DNA of 64,000 nucleotides from Streptomyces sp. NBC_00878 (GCF_026341515.1 NZ_JAPEOK010000001.1:10106001-10170000), one strand, 5' to 3'; numbered from the stretch's first letter, positions 7,205 to 14,963 are shown. The notes: generated by a model not told the origin, from the sequence alone. Program-made: numbers and translations.

Positions 7205-8239
7205 TCACGGGACGCGGTGGTCGGCCTCGGTGGGTCGTGGCCGATGCGCACAGGGGGACCGGAGCGTCCGGGCGTCGCCGTCGAGGACGGCCCGGCCGAG
7301 CGGGGTCGGCATGTGCAACACCGTGTTGGCGGTCCGGTGGCTGACGACGAGACCGGCCTGCCGCAGCACGGTGGCGTGTTCGCTCGCCGAGGCGGGCGAG
7401 ATGCGCAGGCGCCGGACGATGTCCGCGCCCGTGATGCCCCCGGCCGCCGCGATCTCCTCCAGAACGGCGGCGCGCGTGGCCCCGAGCAGCCGCGCCACGC
7501 AGTCGCCGTCGGACTTGTCGGCGGGCTCCACCAGGCGCTGCAGACCGCGGTTGGCCGGATAGACCAGCACCGGGTCCAGCCGCGTATCGCGCAGCGTGAT
7601 GGGGCGGGCCCAGCAGAAATACGACGGGACGAGCAGCAGCCCCCGACCGCCCAGGTGGAGTTCCCTTCGGACGGGATAGGCCACCGAGAGGACCGGTGCC
7701 TCCCAACGGATCTGCGGATGCAGGCTGTTCAGCATGCGCTCCACGCCCCCGTCCAGCAGGTCGGCCGCACGCGCTGCCCGCTCGGCCGCCACCACGGTGT
7801 GTATGCGGTCCCAGGCAGGGGCCAGGACACGTTGGTGGTAGCGGCGCATCGCGGTGCCCACGCGCCGTAGGGCTCCGGTGTCGGCGTCGGCCAGCGACCG
7901 CATCCAGGTGGCTGTGCCGCGTTGTCCGGCCAGGATCGTGAGGTCCGTGCGCAACCTGTCCCGAGCCGTTCGCTGCACGGTGTCCATGGCCGACTCGATA
8001 TCGCTGTCGGCGGGCGTGAGGAAGTCCGGGGAGTAGCCCCTCGGCGGAGCGAGAGGCAGCAACAGACGTGCGGACGGATCCAGCGTACCGAGAGCCTTGG
8101 CGCGCCACGGCCCGAACACACCGTGGTCGGCCGGCCCGCGCAGAGCGTGCAGGCTCAGCAGCATCTCCCAGGCCGGCACCGGTCCGGCGGCGATACGGAT
8201 TCGCCCGACGTCCTCGCTGGTGAGGTGGATCCGCAGCAC
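7205..8239 (-). CDS. ArsR-like winged-helix transcriptional regulator (about 344 aa)
   Basis: The C-terminal third is a winged-helix domain of ArsR/SmtB type: 'LLGATRAAVLEEIAAAGGITGADIVRRLRISPASASEHATVLRQAGLVVSHRTANTVLHMPTPLGRAVL'. The N-terminal about 230 residues look like the long ligand-sensing region of the large actinobacterial ArsR-like proteins (DUF5937 type). I prefer the GTG at 8239, preceded by GGGGGAG five bases upstream, over the ATG 21 bases earlier, which lacks a site. It is divergent from the SDR gene at 8387 but lies outside its operators, so it need not regulate it. Confidence 0.75.
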   Translation of the reverse strand: MLRIHLTSEDVGRIRIAAGPVPAWEMLLSLHALRGPADHGVFGPWRAKALGTLDPSARLLLPLAPPRGYSPDFLTPADSDIESAMDTVQRTARDRLRTDLTILAGQRGTATWMRSLADADTGALRRVGTAMRRYHQRVLAPAWDRIHTVVAAERAARAADLLDGGVERMLNSLHPQIRWEAPVLSVAYPVRRELHLGGRGLLLVPSYFCWARPITLRDTRLDPVLVYPANRGLQRLVEPADKSDGDCVARLLGATRAAVLEEIAAAGGITGADIVRRLRISPASASEHATVLRQAGLVVSHRTANTVLHMPTPLGRAVLDGDARTLRSPCAHRPRPTEADHRVP

Positions 8240-8309
8240 TTGAGCTCCCCCGATGAACAAGTGGTCTCAGGATACGACGCTCCGGGACGGCTGGTCGGTT
8301 CGCCCACGG

Positions 8310-8338
8310 TTGACTTTTGGTCGCTGACCAACTCTACT
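8310..8338 (+). promoter_or_regulatory. candidate vegetative promoter of the SDR gene
   Basis: TTGACT (8310-8315) and TCTACT (8333-8338) are separated by 17 bases, a good match to an HrdB-type -35/-10 pair. The first TTGGTC dyad fills the spacer between them. Confidence 0.6.
8317..8331. promoter_or_regulatory. operator O1, TTGGTC-N3-GACCAA
   Basis: TTGGTCGCTGACCAA is a dyad with perfect 6-bp arms, located between the -35 and -10 elements of the SDR promoter. A bound repressor would block RNA polymerase. The likely ligand is the TetR protein encoded at 9304. Confidence 0.72.
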
Positions 8339-8349
8339 GGAGAGAGAAC

Positions 8350-8364
8350 TTGGTCAAAGACCAA
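8350..8364. promoter_or_regulatory. operator O2, TTGGTC-N3-GACCAA
   Basis: TTGGTCAAAGACCAA repeats the arms of O1 exactly with a different spacer. Its centre is 33 bp from that of O1, about three helical turns, so two dimers could bind the same face just downstream of the presumed transcription start. Confidence 0.72.
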
Positions 8365-8386
8365 GAATAGAACACAGGAGTACGAC

Positions 8387-9202
8387 ATGACTGCGAAGAC
8401 ATGGTTCATCACCGGCGCGTCCAAGGGGTTCGGCAGGCAGTGGACCGAGGCCGCGCTGGAACGGGGCGACCGGGTCGCCGCGACAAGCCGGGCCCCCGGC
8501 GCCTTCGACGACCTGATCAAGATCCATGGCGGCAACCTGCTGCCGCTCCAGCTCGAAGTCACCGACCGCGCGGCCGTCGATGCCGCTGTGCGTCAGGCCG
8601 CCGACCACTTCGGCCGCCTCGACGTCGTGGTCAACAATGCCGGTTACGGCCTGTTCGGCACGGTCGAGGAGATCAGCGAGGAGCAGGCCCGGGCGCAGAT
8701 CGAGGTGAATCTGTTCGGTCCCCTGTGGGTCACGCAGGCCGCGCTGCCCCACCTGCGCGCCCAGGGCGGCGGGCACATCATCCAGGTCTCCTCGATCGCG
8801 GGCGTCTTCTCGCTGCCGGGCCTCGGCGTCTACCACGCCTCGAAGTACGGCCTGGAGGGATTCACCGCGAGCCTCGCCAAGGAGGTCAAGGACTTCGGCA
8901 TCAAGGTCACCCTGGTCGAACCCGCCGGATACGCCACCGAGTGGGCGGGACCGTCCGCCGTCCACGCCGAACGCCTCGCCGCCTACGACGACTTCCGCGC
9001 CGGCATGCAGCGGCCGGCCGGAGTGCGCGGCGAGCCGAGCGCCACCCGCGCGGCGATCCTCGCGGTCGTCGACGCCGACGAGCCGCCGCTGCGGATCTTC
9101 TTCGGCAAGGGGGCGCTCGACGTGATCCGGGCGGAGTACGCGTCCCGCATCGAGGAGTGGGAGCGCTGGGACGCGGTGTCCCAGGCGGCATTCGGTGTCT
9201 GA
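8387..9202 (+). CDS. SDR-family oxidoreductase under TetR control
   Basis: 271 residues with 'WFITGASKGFGRQW' (TGxxxGxG cofactor loop), 'VVNNAGYGLFG', 'SSIAG' and catalytic 'YHASK'. This is the subgroup of SDRs of about 270-280 residues often annotated as ketoreductase or oxidoreductase with 'GYGLFGTVEE'. The ATG follows ACAGGAG at good distance. Two perfect operator dyads overlap the promoter, and a TetR gene follows in the same direction, so this looks like an inducible detoxification or xenobiotic-reduction enzyme (inference). Substrate unknown. Confidence 0.88.
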   Translation: MTAKTWFITGASKGFGRQWTEAALERGDRVAATSRAPGAFDDLIKIHGGNLLPLQLEVTDRAAVDAAVRQAADHFGRLDVVVNNAGYGLFGTVEEISEEQARAQIEVNLFGPLWVTQAALPHLRAQGGGHIIQVSSIAGVFSLPGLGVYHASKYGLEGFTASLAKEVKDFGIKVTLVEPAGYATEWAGPSAVHAERLAAYDDFRAGMQRPAGVRGEPSATRAAILAVVDADEPPLRIFFGKGALDVIRAEYASRIEEWERWDAVSQAAFGV

Positions 9203-9228
9203 GCGGGTCCCTGGAATGACCATGAAAG

Positions 9229-9244
9229 GGGCTGTGAACAGCCC
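9229..9244 (+). terminator. possible hairpin between SDR and TetR genes
   Basis: GGGCTG and CAGCCC pair around a TGAA loop 27 bases after the SDR stop. It may partly terminate SDR transcription before the separately controlled TetR gene. Confidence 0.4.
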
Positions 9245-9246
9245 GC

Positions 9247-9261
9247 TTGTACCATGACCAA
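9247..9261. promoter_or_regulatory. degenerate operator O3 in front of the TetR gene
   Basis: TTGTACCATGACCAA keeps the right arm GACCAA and four of six positions in the left arm of the O1/O2 dyad, with the same 3-bp spacer. It is 42 bp upstream of the TetR start and suggests weaker autoregulation. Confidence 0.5.
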
Positions 9262-9303
9262 GAAATCGCCGGTGGGTGACGGAGAACGGAACGGGACACG
9301 AGG

Positions 9304-9897
9304 ATGCGCTGGACACTGGACGACGTGATCGAGGCGGCGTTCACCACGCTGGAGGCCGAAGGCCTCGACAAGCTGACGCTGCGCGGGGTCGCCCGCACCC
9401 TCGGCTCCCACCTCAACTCGGTGAGCTGGTACGTGAAGACGAAGCAGACCCTCATCGAGACGATGGCCGACCACATCGTCGGCACCGTTGACGTCACCCA
9501 CCTGCCGGACGAACCGGTCGAACGAGTCCGCACGGTCGCCATCCGCTACCGGGACGCCCTGCTCGCACACCGCGACGGCGGCCGCCTGGTCGCGGGCACC
9601 TTCAACGGCACGGGCAAGACGCTGCGCGTCGGCGACACGATCGTCGGTGCCCTGCTGGACGCCGGATACGGCGAGACGGACGCGGCCCGCCTGTGCTGGT
9701 CGATCGTCTACTTCACGCTCGGCCTGACCCAGGAACAGCAGACCCCGTCCGACAATCCCCGCGGCTCGTTCCACGAACTCGTCGCCACCGGCAGCTACCC
9801 GGCCCTCGCCAGGGTCGGCGAGCAGCTCATGGTCGCGGACTCCTTCGACGACCGTTTCCACTACGGCCTGTCGAGACTGCTGCCCCCGAGGGCGTGA
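9304..9897 (+). CDS. TetR-family repressor (TetR C-terminal type)
   Basis: 197 residues. The N-terminal helix-turn-helix reads 'VIEAAFTTLEAEGLDKLTLRGVARTLGSHLNSVSWYVKTKQTLIETMADHIV'. The remainder, with 'DALLAHRDGGRLVAGTFNGTGKTLRVGDTIVGALLDAGY', resembles the ligand-binding domain of TetR-class repressors that sense small lipophilic molecules. The ATG follows GACACGAGG. It lies 101 bases after the SDR gene on the same strand; matching dyads precede both genes, which argues that it represses both. Confidence 0.85.
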   Translation: MRWTLDDVIEAAFTTLEAEGLDKLTLRGVARTLGSHLNSVSWYVKTKQTLIETMADHIVGTVDVTHLPDEPVERVRTVAIRYRDALLAHRDGGRLVAGTFNGTGKTLRVGDTIVGALLDAGYGETDAARLCWSIVYFTLGLTQEQQTPSDNPRGSFHELVATGSYPALARVGEQLMVADSFDDRFHYGLSRLLPPRA

Positions 9898-9928
9898 AGA
9901 CACCTCGGCGACGCGGCCCCGCAGCACG

Positions 9929-10105
9929 GTGCGCCCGCCGACGGACGAGACACGTACGGCCACCGTCATCGCCCGCGTGCTCGCGGCGCACCGTGGGCGG
10001 GGATTCGGGGAGGAACTCTTCGCGCGGAAGCGCGGGTTCGTCGAGACCGAGCGATACCTCCTGCCGGGGGACACCATTCCCTGGACCGACTTGCGACTCT
10101 CCTGA
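9929..10105 (+). pseudogene. GNAT acetyltransferase remnant with internal deletion
   Basis: An open stretch of 58 codons starting at a GTG reads '...TVIARVLAAHRGRGFGEELFARKRGFVETERYLLPGDTIPWTDLRLS'. 'HRGRGFG' is the acetyl-CoA pyrophosphate loop of GNAT proteins and 'RGFVETERYLLPGDTIPWTDLRL' is a typical GNAT C terminus. The roughly 50 residues that should separate them are missing, as is the N-terminal half. I read this as a decayed gene that lost both parts, not a functional enzyme. Confidence 0.6.
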
Positions 10106-10167
10106 ACCAGACAGACCTTTCCATTGCCGCCGGCCGGGTCGGCCAAGGAACTCTCGCCATGACCGTG

Positions 10168-10189
10168 ATACTAATACCGGTATAAGTAT
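10168..10189. promoter_or_regulatory. AT-rich 22-bp dyad upstream of the aminopeptidase gene
   Basis: ATACT...TACCGGTA...AGTAT forms a nearly perfect 22-bp palindrome with core TACCGGTA. It stands out as AT-rich in GC-rich surroundings and ends 43 bases before the aminopeptidase start. It is a likely operator; the binding protein is unknown. Confidence 0.55.
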
Positions 10190-10232
10190 TGGGAAGCGCC
10201 GTATGGCGTCGCACGGCAGGGAGTCATGACAC

Positions 10233-11000
10233 ATGGTGGAGATCAAGACCGACACGGCACTTGAAGCGATGCGAGAAGCCGGACGTGTCGTGGCCCACGC
10301 ACTCGCGGCCGCCCGTGCGGCGGCAGGCGTGGGAGTCCGACTGCGCGAGCTCGACGAAGCCGCCCGCACCGTTCTCACCAAGGCCGGAGCACGTTCTCCG
10401 TTCTTGGGCTACCAGCCCTCCTTCGCTCCGGTCCCGTTCCCCGCCGTGATCTGCGCCTCCGTGAACGACGCCGTCTCGCACGGCATCCCCGACGACTACC
10501 GCCTGCGCGACGGCGACCTGGTCAGCATCGACTGCGGGGCCGAACTCGACGGCTGGACCGGCGACGCCGCGATCAGCTTCACCGTCGGCACCCCTCGCCC
10601 CGCCGACCTCGAACTCATCGCCGCCACCCAGCAGGCCCTGGACGCGGGCATCGACGCCGCCACCGTCGGCCATCGGATCGGCGACATCTCTCATGCCATC
10701 GGCACGGTCGCCCGCAGGGCCGGCTGTGGAATGCCGGCCGACTTCGGCGGCCACGGCATCGGCCGCCAGATGCACGAGGACCCCCACGTACCCAACCACG
10801 GACGACCCGGCCGCGGCTTCCCCCTGCGCCACGGCCTCGCCCTCGCCCTCGAACCCATGCTCATGGCCGGAGGGCGCAACGAGTACCACACCGACCCCGA
10901 CGGATGGACCCTGCGCACGGTCGACGGCAGCCGAGCCGCCCACATCGAACACACCATCGCCATCACCGAGGACGGCCCCCGCATCCTCACCCTGCCGTGA
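10233..11000 (+). CDS. map: type I methionine aminopeptidase
   Basis: 255 residues, the length of the single-domain bacterial enzyme. The metal ligands are all visible: Asp in 'SIDCGAEL', Asp in 'WTGDAA', His in 'GGHGIGRQMHEDP', Glu in 'LALEPML' and Glu in 'AHIEHT'. It removes the initiator methionine from nascent cytosolic proteins. It is not beside adk/infA/secY as the housekeeping copy usually is in actinobacteria, so this is probably an extra, regulated copy. The ATG lacks a strong SD (GGGAGTCATGACAC upstream). A conspicuous dyad precedes it. Confidence 0.92.
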   Translation: MVEIKTDTALEAMREAGRVVAHALAAARAAAGVGVRLRELDEAARTVLTKAGARSPFLGYQPSFAPVPFPAVICASVNDAVSHGIPDDYRLRDGDLVSIDCGAELDGWTGDAAISFTVGTPRPADLELIAATQQALDAGIDAATVGHRIGDISHAIGTVARRAGCGMPADFGGHGIGRQMHEDPHVPNHGRPGRGFPLRHGLALALEPMLMAGGRNEYHTDPDGWTLRTVDGSRAAHIEHTIAITEDGPRILTLP

Positions 11001-11026
11001 CCGAATGGCATGTCGATCCACGGGCC

Positions 11027-11812
11027 TCACCCCGTCCGCAGCCGGGCGGAGGGTTGCTCCATGGCGTTGTCCAGATGAGTGATGACGGCCGGTACGTCAT
11101 CGCTCTCGGTACTCTCGATCAGCTTCAGGGCCGGCCGGACGAGGACACCCGGTCGCGCTATCAATCGTGCGAGCACGGCGGCCCGGATGTCGAGCCGCTT
11201 GATGGTGGCCTCGCGCTCCTGTTCGTTCTGGCCGGCCAGCAGGACGGCGTTGTACCACGCCTCCTCGCGGGACTGACGGACACTGAAGTCGAGGATCTGC
11301 TCGTCGGTACGGCCTCCTACCTGATCCAGCAGCGACATGAGCGGCGACAGGGCACCCAGCGAGTCCTGCAGCACCAACACCACCCGCGCAAGGATGTCGT
11401 TGATCAGCAGAAAGTCGTGCCGTAGCGCGTGGATGTCCTCGCCCGGACTGGTCCGCGCGGCGGCGATGGCCAGGTCGAGGTTGATGTGCGCGTTCACGCC
11501 GAGTATCAGGTGCTGGACGATGATGGTGTCGGCGTCGTCGAGCAGCCCGAACGTCTCGCGCCAACAACGCGGCCCGCTCCGGTCACGATGCCAGGCGTCG
11601 TACGCCTCGAAGTAGCGGTTGCCGAAGTGCGTGTCGAAACGGTCCATTCGGACGCCGTCGTCGAACAGCCCACCGTGAATGGCCGTGCGGACCTCGACGG
11701 TCACCTGGCGGTACAGCGCCGCGAAGTACCCGACCCGGTCACCGGCGCGGCCGGCCTCCCGCACGATCGCGGCAAGCCCGTCCACGACATCGTCGATGTT
11801 CTCTGCTCTCAT
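11027..11812 (-). CDS. DUF5995-family protein
   Basis: 261 residues from an ATG with GGGAG nine bases upstream. Central signatures are 'RFDTHFGNRYFEAYDAW', 'DADTIIVQHLILGVNAHINLDLAIAAA' and 'FLLINDILARVVLVLQDSLG', characteristic of DUF5995 proteins; the repeated His residues in the predicted helices could bind metal (inference). No signal peptide or membrane segment. Biochemical role unknown. The gene converges with the aminopeptidase gene, with 26 bases between the stops. Confidence 0.78.
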   Translation of the reverse strand: MRAENIDDVVDGLAAIVREAGRAGDRVGYFAALYRQVTVEVRTAIHGGLFDDGVRMDRFDTHFGNRYFEAYDAWHRDRSGPRCWRETFGLLDDADTIIVQHLILGVNAHINLDLAIAAARTSPGEDIHALRHDFLLINDILARVVLVLQDSLGALSPLMSLLDQVGGRTDEQILDFSVRQSREEAWYNAVLLAGQNEQEREATIKRLDIRAAVLARLIARPGVLVRPALKLIESTESDDVPAVITHLDNAMEQPSARLRTG

Positions 11813-11930
11813 GCCCAACTCCCTCTCACAGTCCCCATGTTCGGCCCGCACTCTGACGACTGCTGTCCGCAGCGCCGATTGCAGCCCCCGTCCTACCACC
11901 GCACACCGGGGAACGGGACTGAGAGAGCAG

Positions 11931-11950
11931 CGCCGGCGATATCGCCGGCG
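11931..11950. promoter_or_regulatory. perfect 20-bp palindrome upstream of the DUF5995 gene
   Basis: CGCCGGCGATATCGCCGGCG is completely self-complementary with no spacer. It lies 118 bases upstream of the DUF5995 start and 94 bases past the end of the oxidoreductase gene. Without a loop it is more likely an operator than a terminator. Nothing else is recognisable in 11813-12044. Confidence 0.5.
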
Positions 11951-12044
11951 GTATCGGTCGACTACCGAGGCGCTGTCCGAGTTCACCGAGAGCCGACCCA
12001 TTCGATCTTCGAGACGTGGCGCTCGATCTCGCCCTGGTCGAGCG

Positions 12045-13160
12045 TCAGTTGCGCTTGGCGGCGTTCTCGATGCGGTCGAAGAGCTGCTGGCGGCGGTGGG
12101 CGTGGGTGAAGTCGGCGACTCGGTGGGTGCCTTGGTGCAGGTCTTCGCGGATGCCGGCGTAGGCGTGGCCGACGGCGTAGGCCACGCTGGTCCGGGCGTC
12201 GGCGAGGGCGGGCAGCTCGTAGGCGGCGGGCAGGGGCAGTTCGGCCAGTTCGCTGTTCTCGCCGCGGGCGCCGCGGAGGCTGATCGGTCCGACCTGGAGA
12301 TGACCGTTGGGCGCGGTGACCTGGATGTCGCCCTCGGTGCCGTTGATCTCCCACAGGAAGTTCGTGCCCCGGCTCAGTCCACCGCGGTAGTGGGCGGAGA
12401 CGACAGTGCCGGACTCCAGGACACCCTGGACGGCGATCTGGTCGGGCGAGCGCACCGCCACCTCCTCGCCGGTCTGCGTGACGCGGGCAGTGGCGCGGCG
12501 GGTGACGGTGATCGCGTCGAGGTCGGCGAACTCCCCGAGCACCATGGTCAGCGCGTCGATGGTGTGGCCGAAGGGGATGGTCAGCATCGTCGCGCCGTTC
12601 GCGGGGTCGAGCAGATAGAGGGTGCTCTGGTCGATGGTGTCGCCGAAGGCGAATCCGGAGCCGACCAGAGTCGTGGACAGTACGTCGCCCACGTAGCCGT
12701 CCGCGATGAGGTCGCGCAGGTACTGGATGTGCGGTGCGGTGCGGGCCTGGAGACCGACGAACGTACGGATGCCCTTGGCCTGAGCGGTCTCCGCCAGCTC
12801 CTTCGTCTCGGTCGCGTTCTTGCCCAGCGGCCATTCGCTGAGCACCATCTTCCCGGCGTTCAGCGCGGCCATGACATTCACGTAGTGATCGGGAGCCTTG
12901 ACGCTGACCACGACCAGGTCGACGTCCGGGCTCTCGGCCAATTCCTTGGCGCTGCCGAAGGCGAGTGGCACTCCGTACTGCTCGCCCGCCCTGCGGGCGG
13001 AGTCGGGGTTGGACGTGCTCAGTGCGCGTACGTCGAACCCGTCGAGGGCCCGCAGCGCGGGCAGGTGGGAGGCGGCCGCCCAGCCGCCGGAGGTGCTGAG
13101 GCCGATGATTCCCACGCCGATGGAAGATCCGGACGCAACCGAGGAAGGGGCCAAGGACAT
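12045..13160 (-). CDS. Gfo/Idh/MocA-family oxidoreductase (Gal80-like subgroup)
   Basis: 371 residues: Rossmann motif 'VGIIGLSTSGGWAAASHLPAL', then 'VDLVVVSVKAPDHYVNVMAALNAGKMVLSEWPLGKN' in which the usual Glu-Lys-Pro is Glu-Trp-Pro, a hallmark of the Gal80/oxidoreductase subgroup. The C-terminal substrate domain includes 'PFGHTIDALTMVLGEF' with the conserved Gly-His-xxx-Asp. An ArsR-type regulator is divergently transcribed 117 bases away, with a dyad between them, so expression is probably induced by a small molecule. Substrate unknown. Confidence 0.86.
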   Translation of the reverse strand: MSLAPSSVASGSSIGVGIIGLSTSGGWAAASHLPALRALDGFDVRALSTSNPDSARRAGEQYGVPLAFGSAKELAESPDVDLVVVSVKAPDHYVNVMAALNAGKMVLSEWPLGKNATETKELAETAQAKGIRTFVGLQARTAPHIQYLRDLIADGYVGDVLSTTLVGSGFAFGDTIDQSTLYLLDPANGATMLTIPFGHTIDALTMVLGEFADLDAITVTRRATARVTQTGEEVAVRSPDQIAVQGVLESGTVVSAHYRGGLSRGTNFLWEINGTEGDIQVTAPNGHLQVGPISLRGARGENSELAELPLPAAYELPALADARTSVAYAVGHAYAGIREDLHQGTHRVADFTHAHRRQQLFDRIENAAKRN

Positions 13161-13229
13161 AGATATCTCCTACGAGTTGAGGAGCGGGGGGCATAGATCA
13201 CCTCCGCCGCCTCACCGTAGTCCATGTAC

Positions 13230-13245
13230 ACATTCTTGCGAACAT
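13230..13245. promoter_or_regulatory. candidate ArsR-type operator between divergent genes
   Basis: ACATTCTTGCGAACAT contains TTC-TTGC-GAA arms with AT-rich flanks, an imperfect dyad in the 117-bp divergent gap between the Gfo/Idh gene and the ArsR gene. Position fits control of both promoters. Confidence 0.45.
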
Positions 13246-13277
13246 AGCCGTGGTGGCCGGCCCGGTACCCTTGCGCC

Positions 13278-13631
13278 ATGGCCAGCCGCACGTCCTCCCC
13301 GCTCACCCACCCCGCCACGGAGGACTTCGACCTCTTCCAGATCATGAGAGCCCTGGCCGACCCCACCCGGCTGGCCATCGTGGTGACGCTCGCTTCCCGA
13401 CCCGGCCTGGCATGCAAGGGCTTCTATCCGGTCGTCGCGAAATCGGCCCTCACCCGCCACCTCCGCATCCTGCGCGAGGCCGGTCTCATCCGGCAGCACG
13501 ACGCCGGCACTCTGCGCGTCAACACCCTGCGCAAGGACGACCTCGACCAGCGCTTTCCCCACCTGATGGCACTGGTCACCAAGGAAGGCGCCGGTCGCCG
13601 GATCCTGGTGGCCGACACCGAAGGCGTGTGA
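13278..13631 (+). CDS. ArsR-family winged-helix regulator
   Basis: 117 residues, typical ArsR length. 'IMRALADPTRLAIVVTLA', 'VVAKSALTRHLRILREAGLIRQHDAGTLRVNTLRKDDLDQRFPHL' is the winged-helix DNA-binding core. A single cysteine in 'LACKGFYP' sits at the position used in some ArsR-type redox or electrophile sensors, but there is no metal-binding CVC motif. It is divergent from the Gfo/Idh gene and is the obvious candidate to repress it. The ATG has a poor ribosome-binding site. Confidence 0.85.
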   Translation: MASRTSSPLTHPATEDFDLFQIMRALADPTRLAIVVTLASRPGLACKGFYPVVAKSALTRHLRILREAGLIRQHDAGTLRVNTLRKDDLDQRFPHLMALVTKEGAGRRILVADTEGV

Positions 13632-13718
13632 CGCATCTTCACTGTTACGATTCAGTGAATCTCGCCGTTCGGGCGGGCGCGTCGTACAGGCTTGTCCGAG
13701 ATGTCCCAGGAGGCTCCC

Positions 13719-14714
13719 ATGGCGGGCAGGGCCGGCCGCGTGACGGCGACCGACGTCGCCAAGGAGGCAGGGGTCTCACAGACGACGGTCAGCTATGTAC
13801 TGAATGACGTGCCGCACCAGAAGATCTCCGAGCAGACCCGGCGCAAAGTGCTGGATGCGGTGGCGAAACTGGGCTACAAGCCGTCGGCCGCCGCACGCGC
13901 GCTCCGCCTGGGCCGCAGCGATCTGGTGGTGATGTTCCTTCCGGACGTTCCTGTCGGCGGCACTCTGACCTCCCTGGTCGAGCTCCTCGGCGACGAACTG
14001 GAGCGGCACGGCCTGAACCTCGTCACACGGCGCGAGCGGCACGCCCCGCTCGAATCGCTGTGGCGGGAACTCATGCCGGCGGCCGTGATGACGACCTTCG
14101 ACGTCTCCCCCGAGGACGCGGCCAGCATGCGGGCGGCCGGAATCCACGTGGTCAGCGCCGGGATGGGCCCTACGGTCGATCCGGGCGTCCTGACCATTCC
14201 CCAGCGTCTCATCGGCACGATGCAGGTCGAGCGGCTGGCGGCGACGGGGCACACCCGTACCGGCTATGCCGCTCCCGGGGATCCCCGGCTCCAGGAGTTC
14301 TTCGCCCTGCGGCTCGACGGCGCCCGTGCCGCCTGCGCGGAACTCGGCCTTGAACTCCCAGTCGTGCTTGATGTGCCCCTCGACATCTCGGCCGCCGCCG
14401 CGGCGGCCGAGCACTGGCACTCGGCCGTCCCGGCCGTCACGGGAGTGTGCGCCTACAACGACGAGACGGCATTCGCCCTCCTCGCGGGCATGCGCAGGGT
14501 GGGTCTCTCCGCCCCCGGTGACCTGGCCGTGATCGGTGTCGACAACGACAAGCTGGCGCCTTTCGCGATGCCACCGCTGACGACGATCGACAACAACCTC
14601 GATGTCGTCGTGGGCCGCGCGGCCCGGATGATCGTCAGTGGCGTGACCGGCCGATCGCTGCCGACGCCGCCCCAGGTGACTCCGCTGAGCCTGGTCGTAC
14701 GCGAGTCGGCCTGA
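13719..14714 (+). CDS. LacI-family transcriptional regulator of the oligosaccharide locus
   Basis: 331 residues from the ATG preceded by AGGAGG five bases upstream; longer starts at 13692 and 13701 are less likely. The N-terminal helix-turn-helix is 'VTATDVAKEAGVSQTTVSYVLNDVPHQKISEQTRRKVLDAVAKLGYKPSAAARAL', with the classical LacI hinge helix. The effector domain is periplasmic-binding-protein-like ('AYNDETAFALLAGMRRVGL', 'VIGVDNDKLAPFAMPPLTTIDNN'). It is followed by the Opp-type transporter and glycosidase operon, so it most likely represses that operon until an imported sugar binds. Confidence 0.88.
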   Translation: MAGRAGRVTATDVAKEAGVSQTTVSYVLNDVPHQKISEQTRRKVLDAVAKLGYKPSAAARALRLGRSDLVVMFLPDVPVGGTLTSLVELLGDELERHGLNLVTRRERHAPLESLWRELMPAAVMTTFDVSPEDAASMRAAGIHVVSAGMGPTVDPGVLTIPQRLIGTMQVERLAATGHTRTGYAAPGDPRLQEFFALRLDGARAACAELGLELPVVLDVPLDISAAAAAAEHWHSAVPAVTGVCAYNDETAFALLAGMRRVGLSAPGDLAVIGVDNDKLAPFAMPPLTTIDNNLDVVVGRAARMIVSGVTGRSLPTPPQVTPLSLVVRESA

Positions 14715-14742
14715 CGCGAGCCGACCGGACGGCGGTCGGCCT

Positions 14743-14789
14743 GACGCAACGGTCGGCTTGACGCCAACGGTCGGCTTGACGCCAACCGG
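14743..14789. repeat. short tandem repeat (about 18-bp unit)
   Basis: ACGCCAACGGTCGGCTTG and near copies follow one another just after the LacI stop, 2.5 units in all, one missing a single base. It forms part of the 428-bp gap 14715-15142, which also holds GC-rich inverted repeats at about 14790-14890 that may terminate the LacI transcript. Confidence 0.75.
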
Positions 14790-14942
14790 CCTCGCTCAAG
14801 CCGGCCCCACTCGCTTCGGCCCGGCCGGCCCGGCCGGGGCGCCCGCGGGCGTGCCTCGGCGCCACTCCTCCGAATTCCGGCTTTCCGGAAAACACTGACG
14901 CAAGGGTCTTGTGGCCCGCCAAGGGGTGGGCTTACGTTACGC

Positions 14943-14963
14943 ATACGTTTCACTTGTACGTAT
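14943..14963. promoter_or_regulatory. candidate LacI-type operator of the oligosaccharide operon
   Basis: ATACGT at 14943-14948 and ACGTAT at 14958-14963 form perfect arms around 9 bases. The AT-rich stretch around it (TTACGTTACGCATACGTTT) is unusual in this gap and lies about 180 bp upstream of the binding-protein gene. It is the best candidate site for the adjacent LacI-family regulator. Confidence 0.45.

Noticed and set aside
8317..8364. GGTC...GACC dyads as DasR sites
   Set aside because: The half-sites are separated by three bases, whereas the DasR element has GGTCTAGACC with two; the TetR gene nearby explains them better.
11679..13196. 505-codon plus-strand frame across the Gfo/Idh gene and its downstream gap
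   Set aside because: Antisense to a protein with a clear Rossmann motif and no domain of its own.
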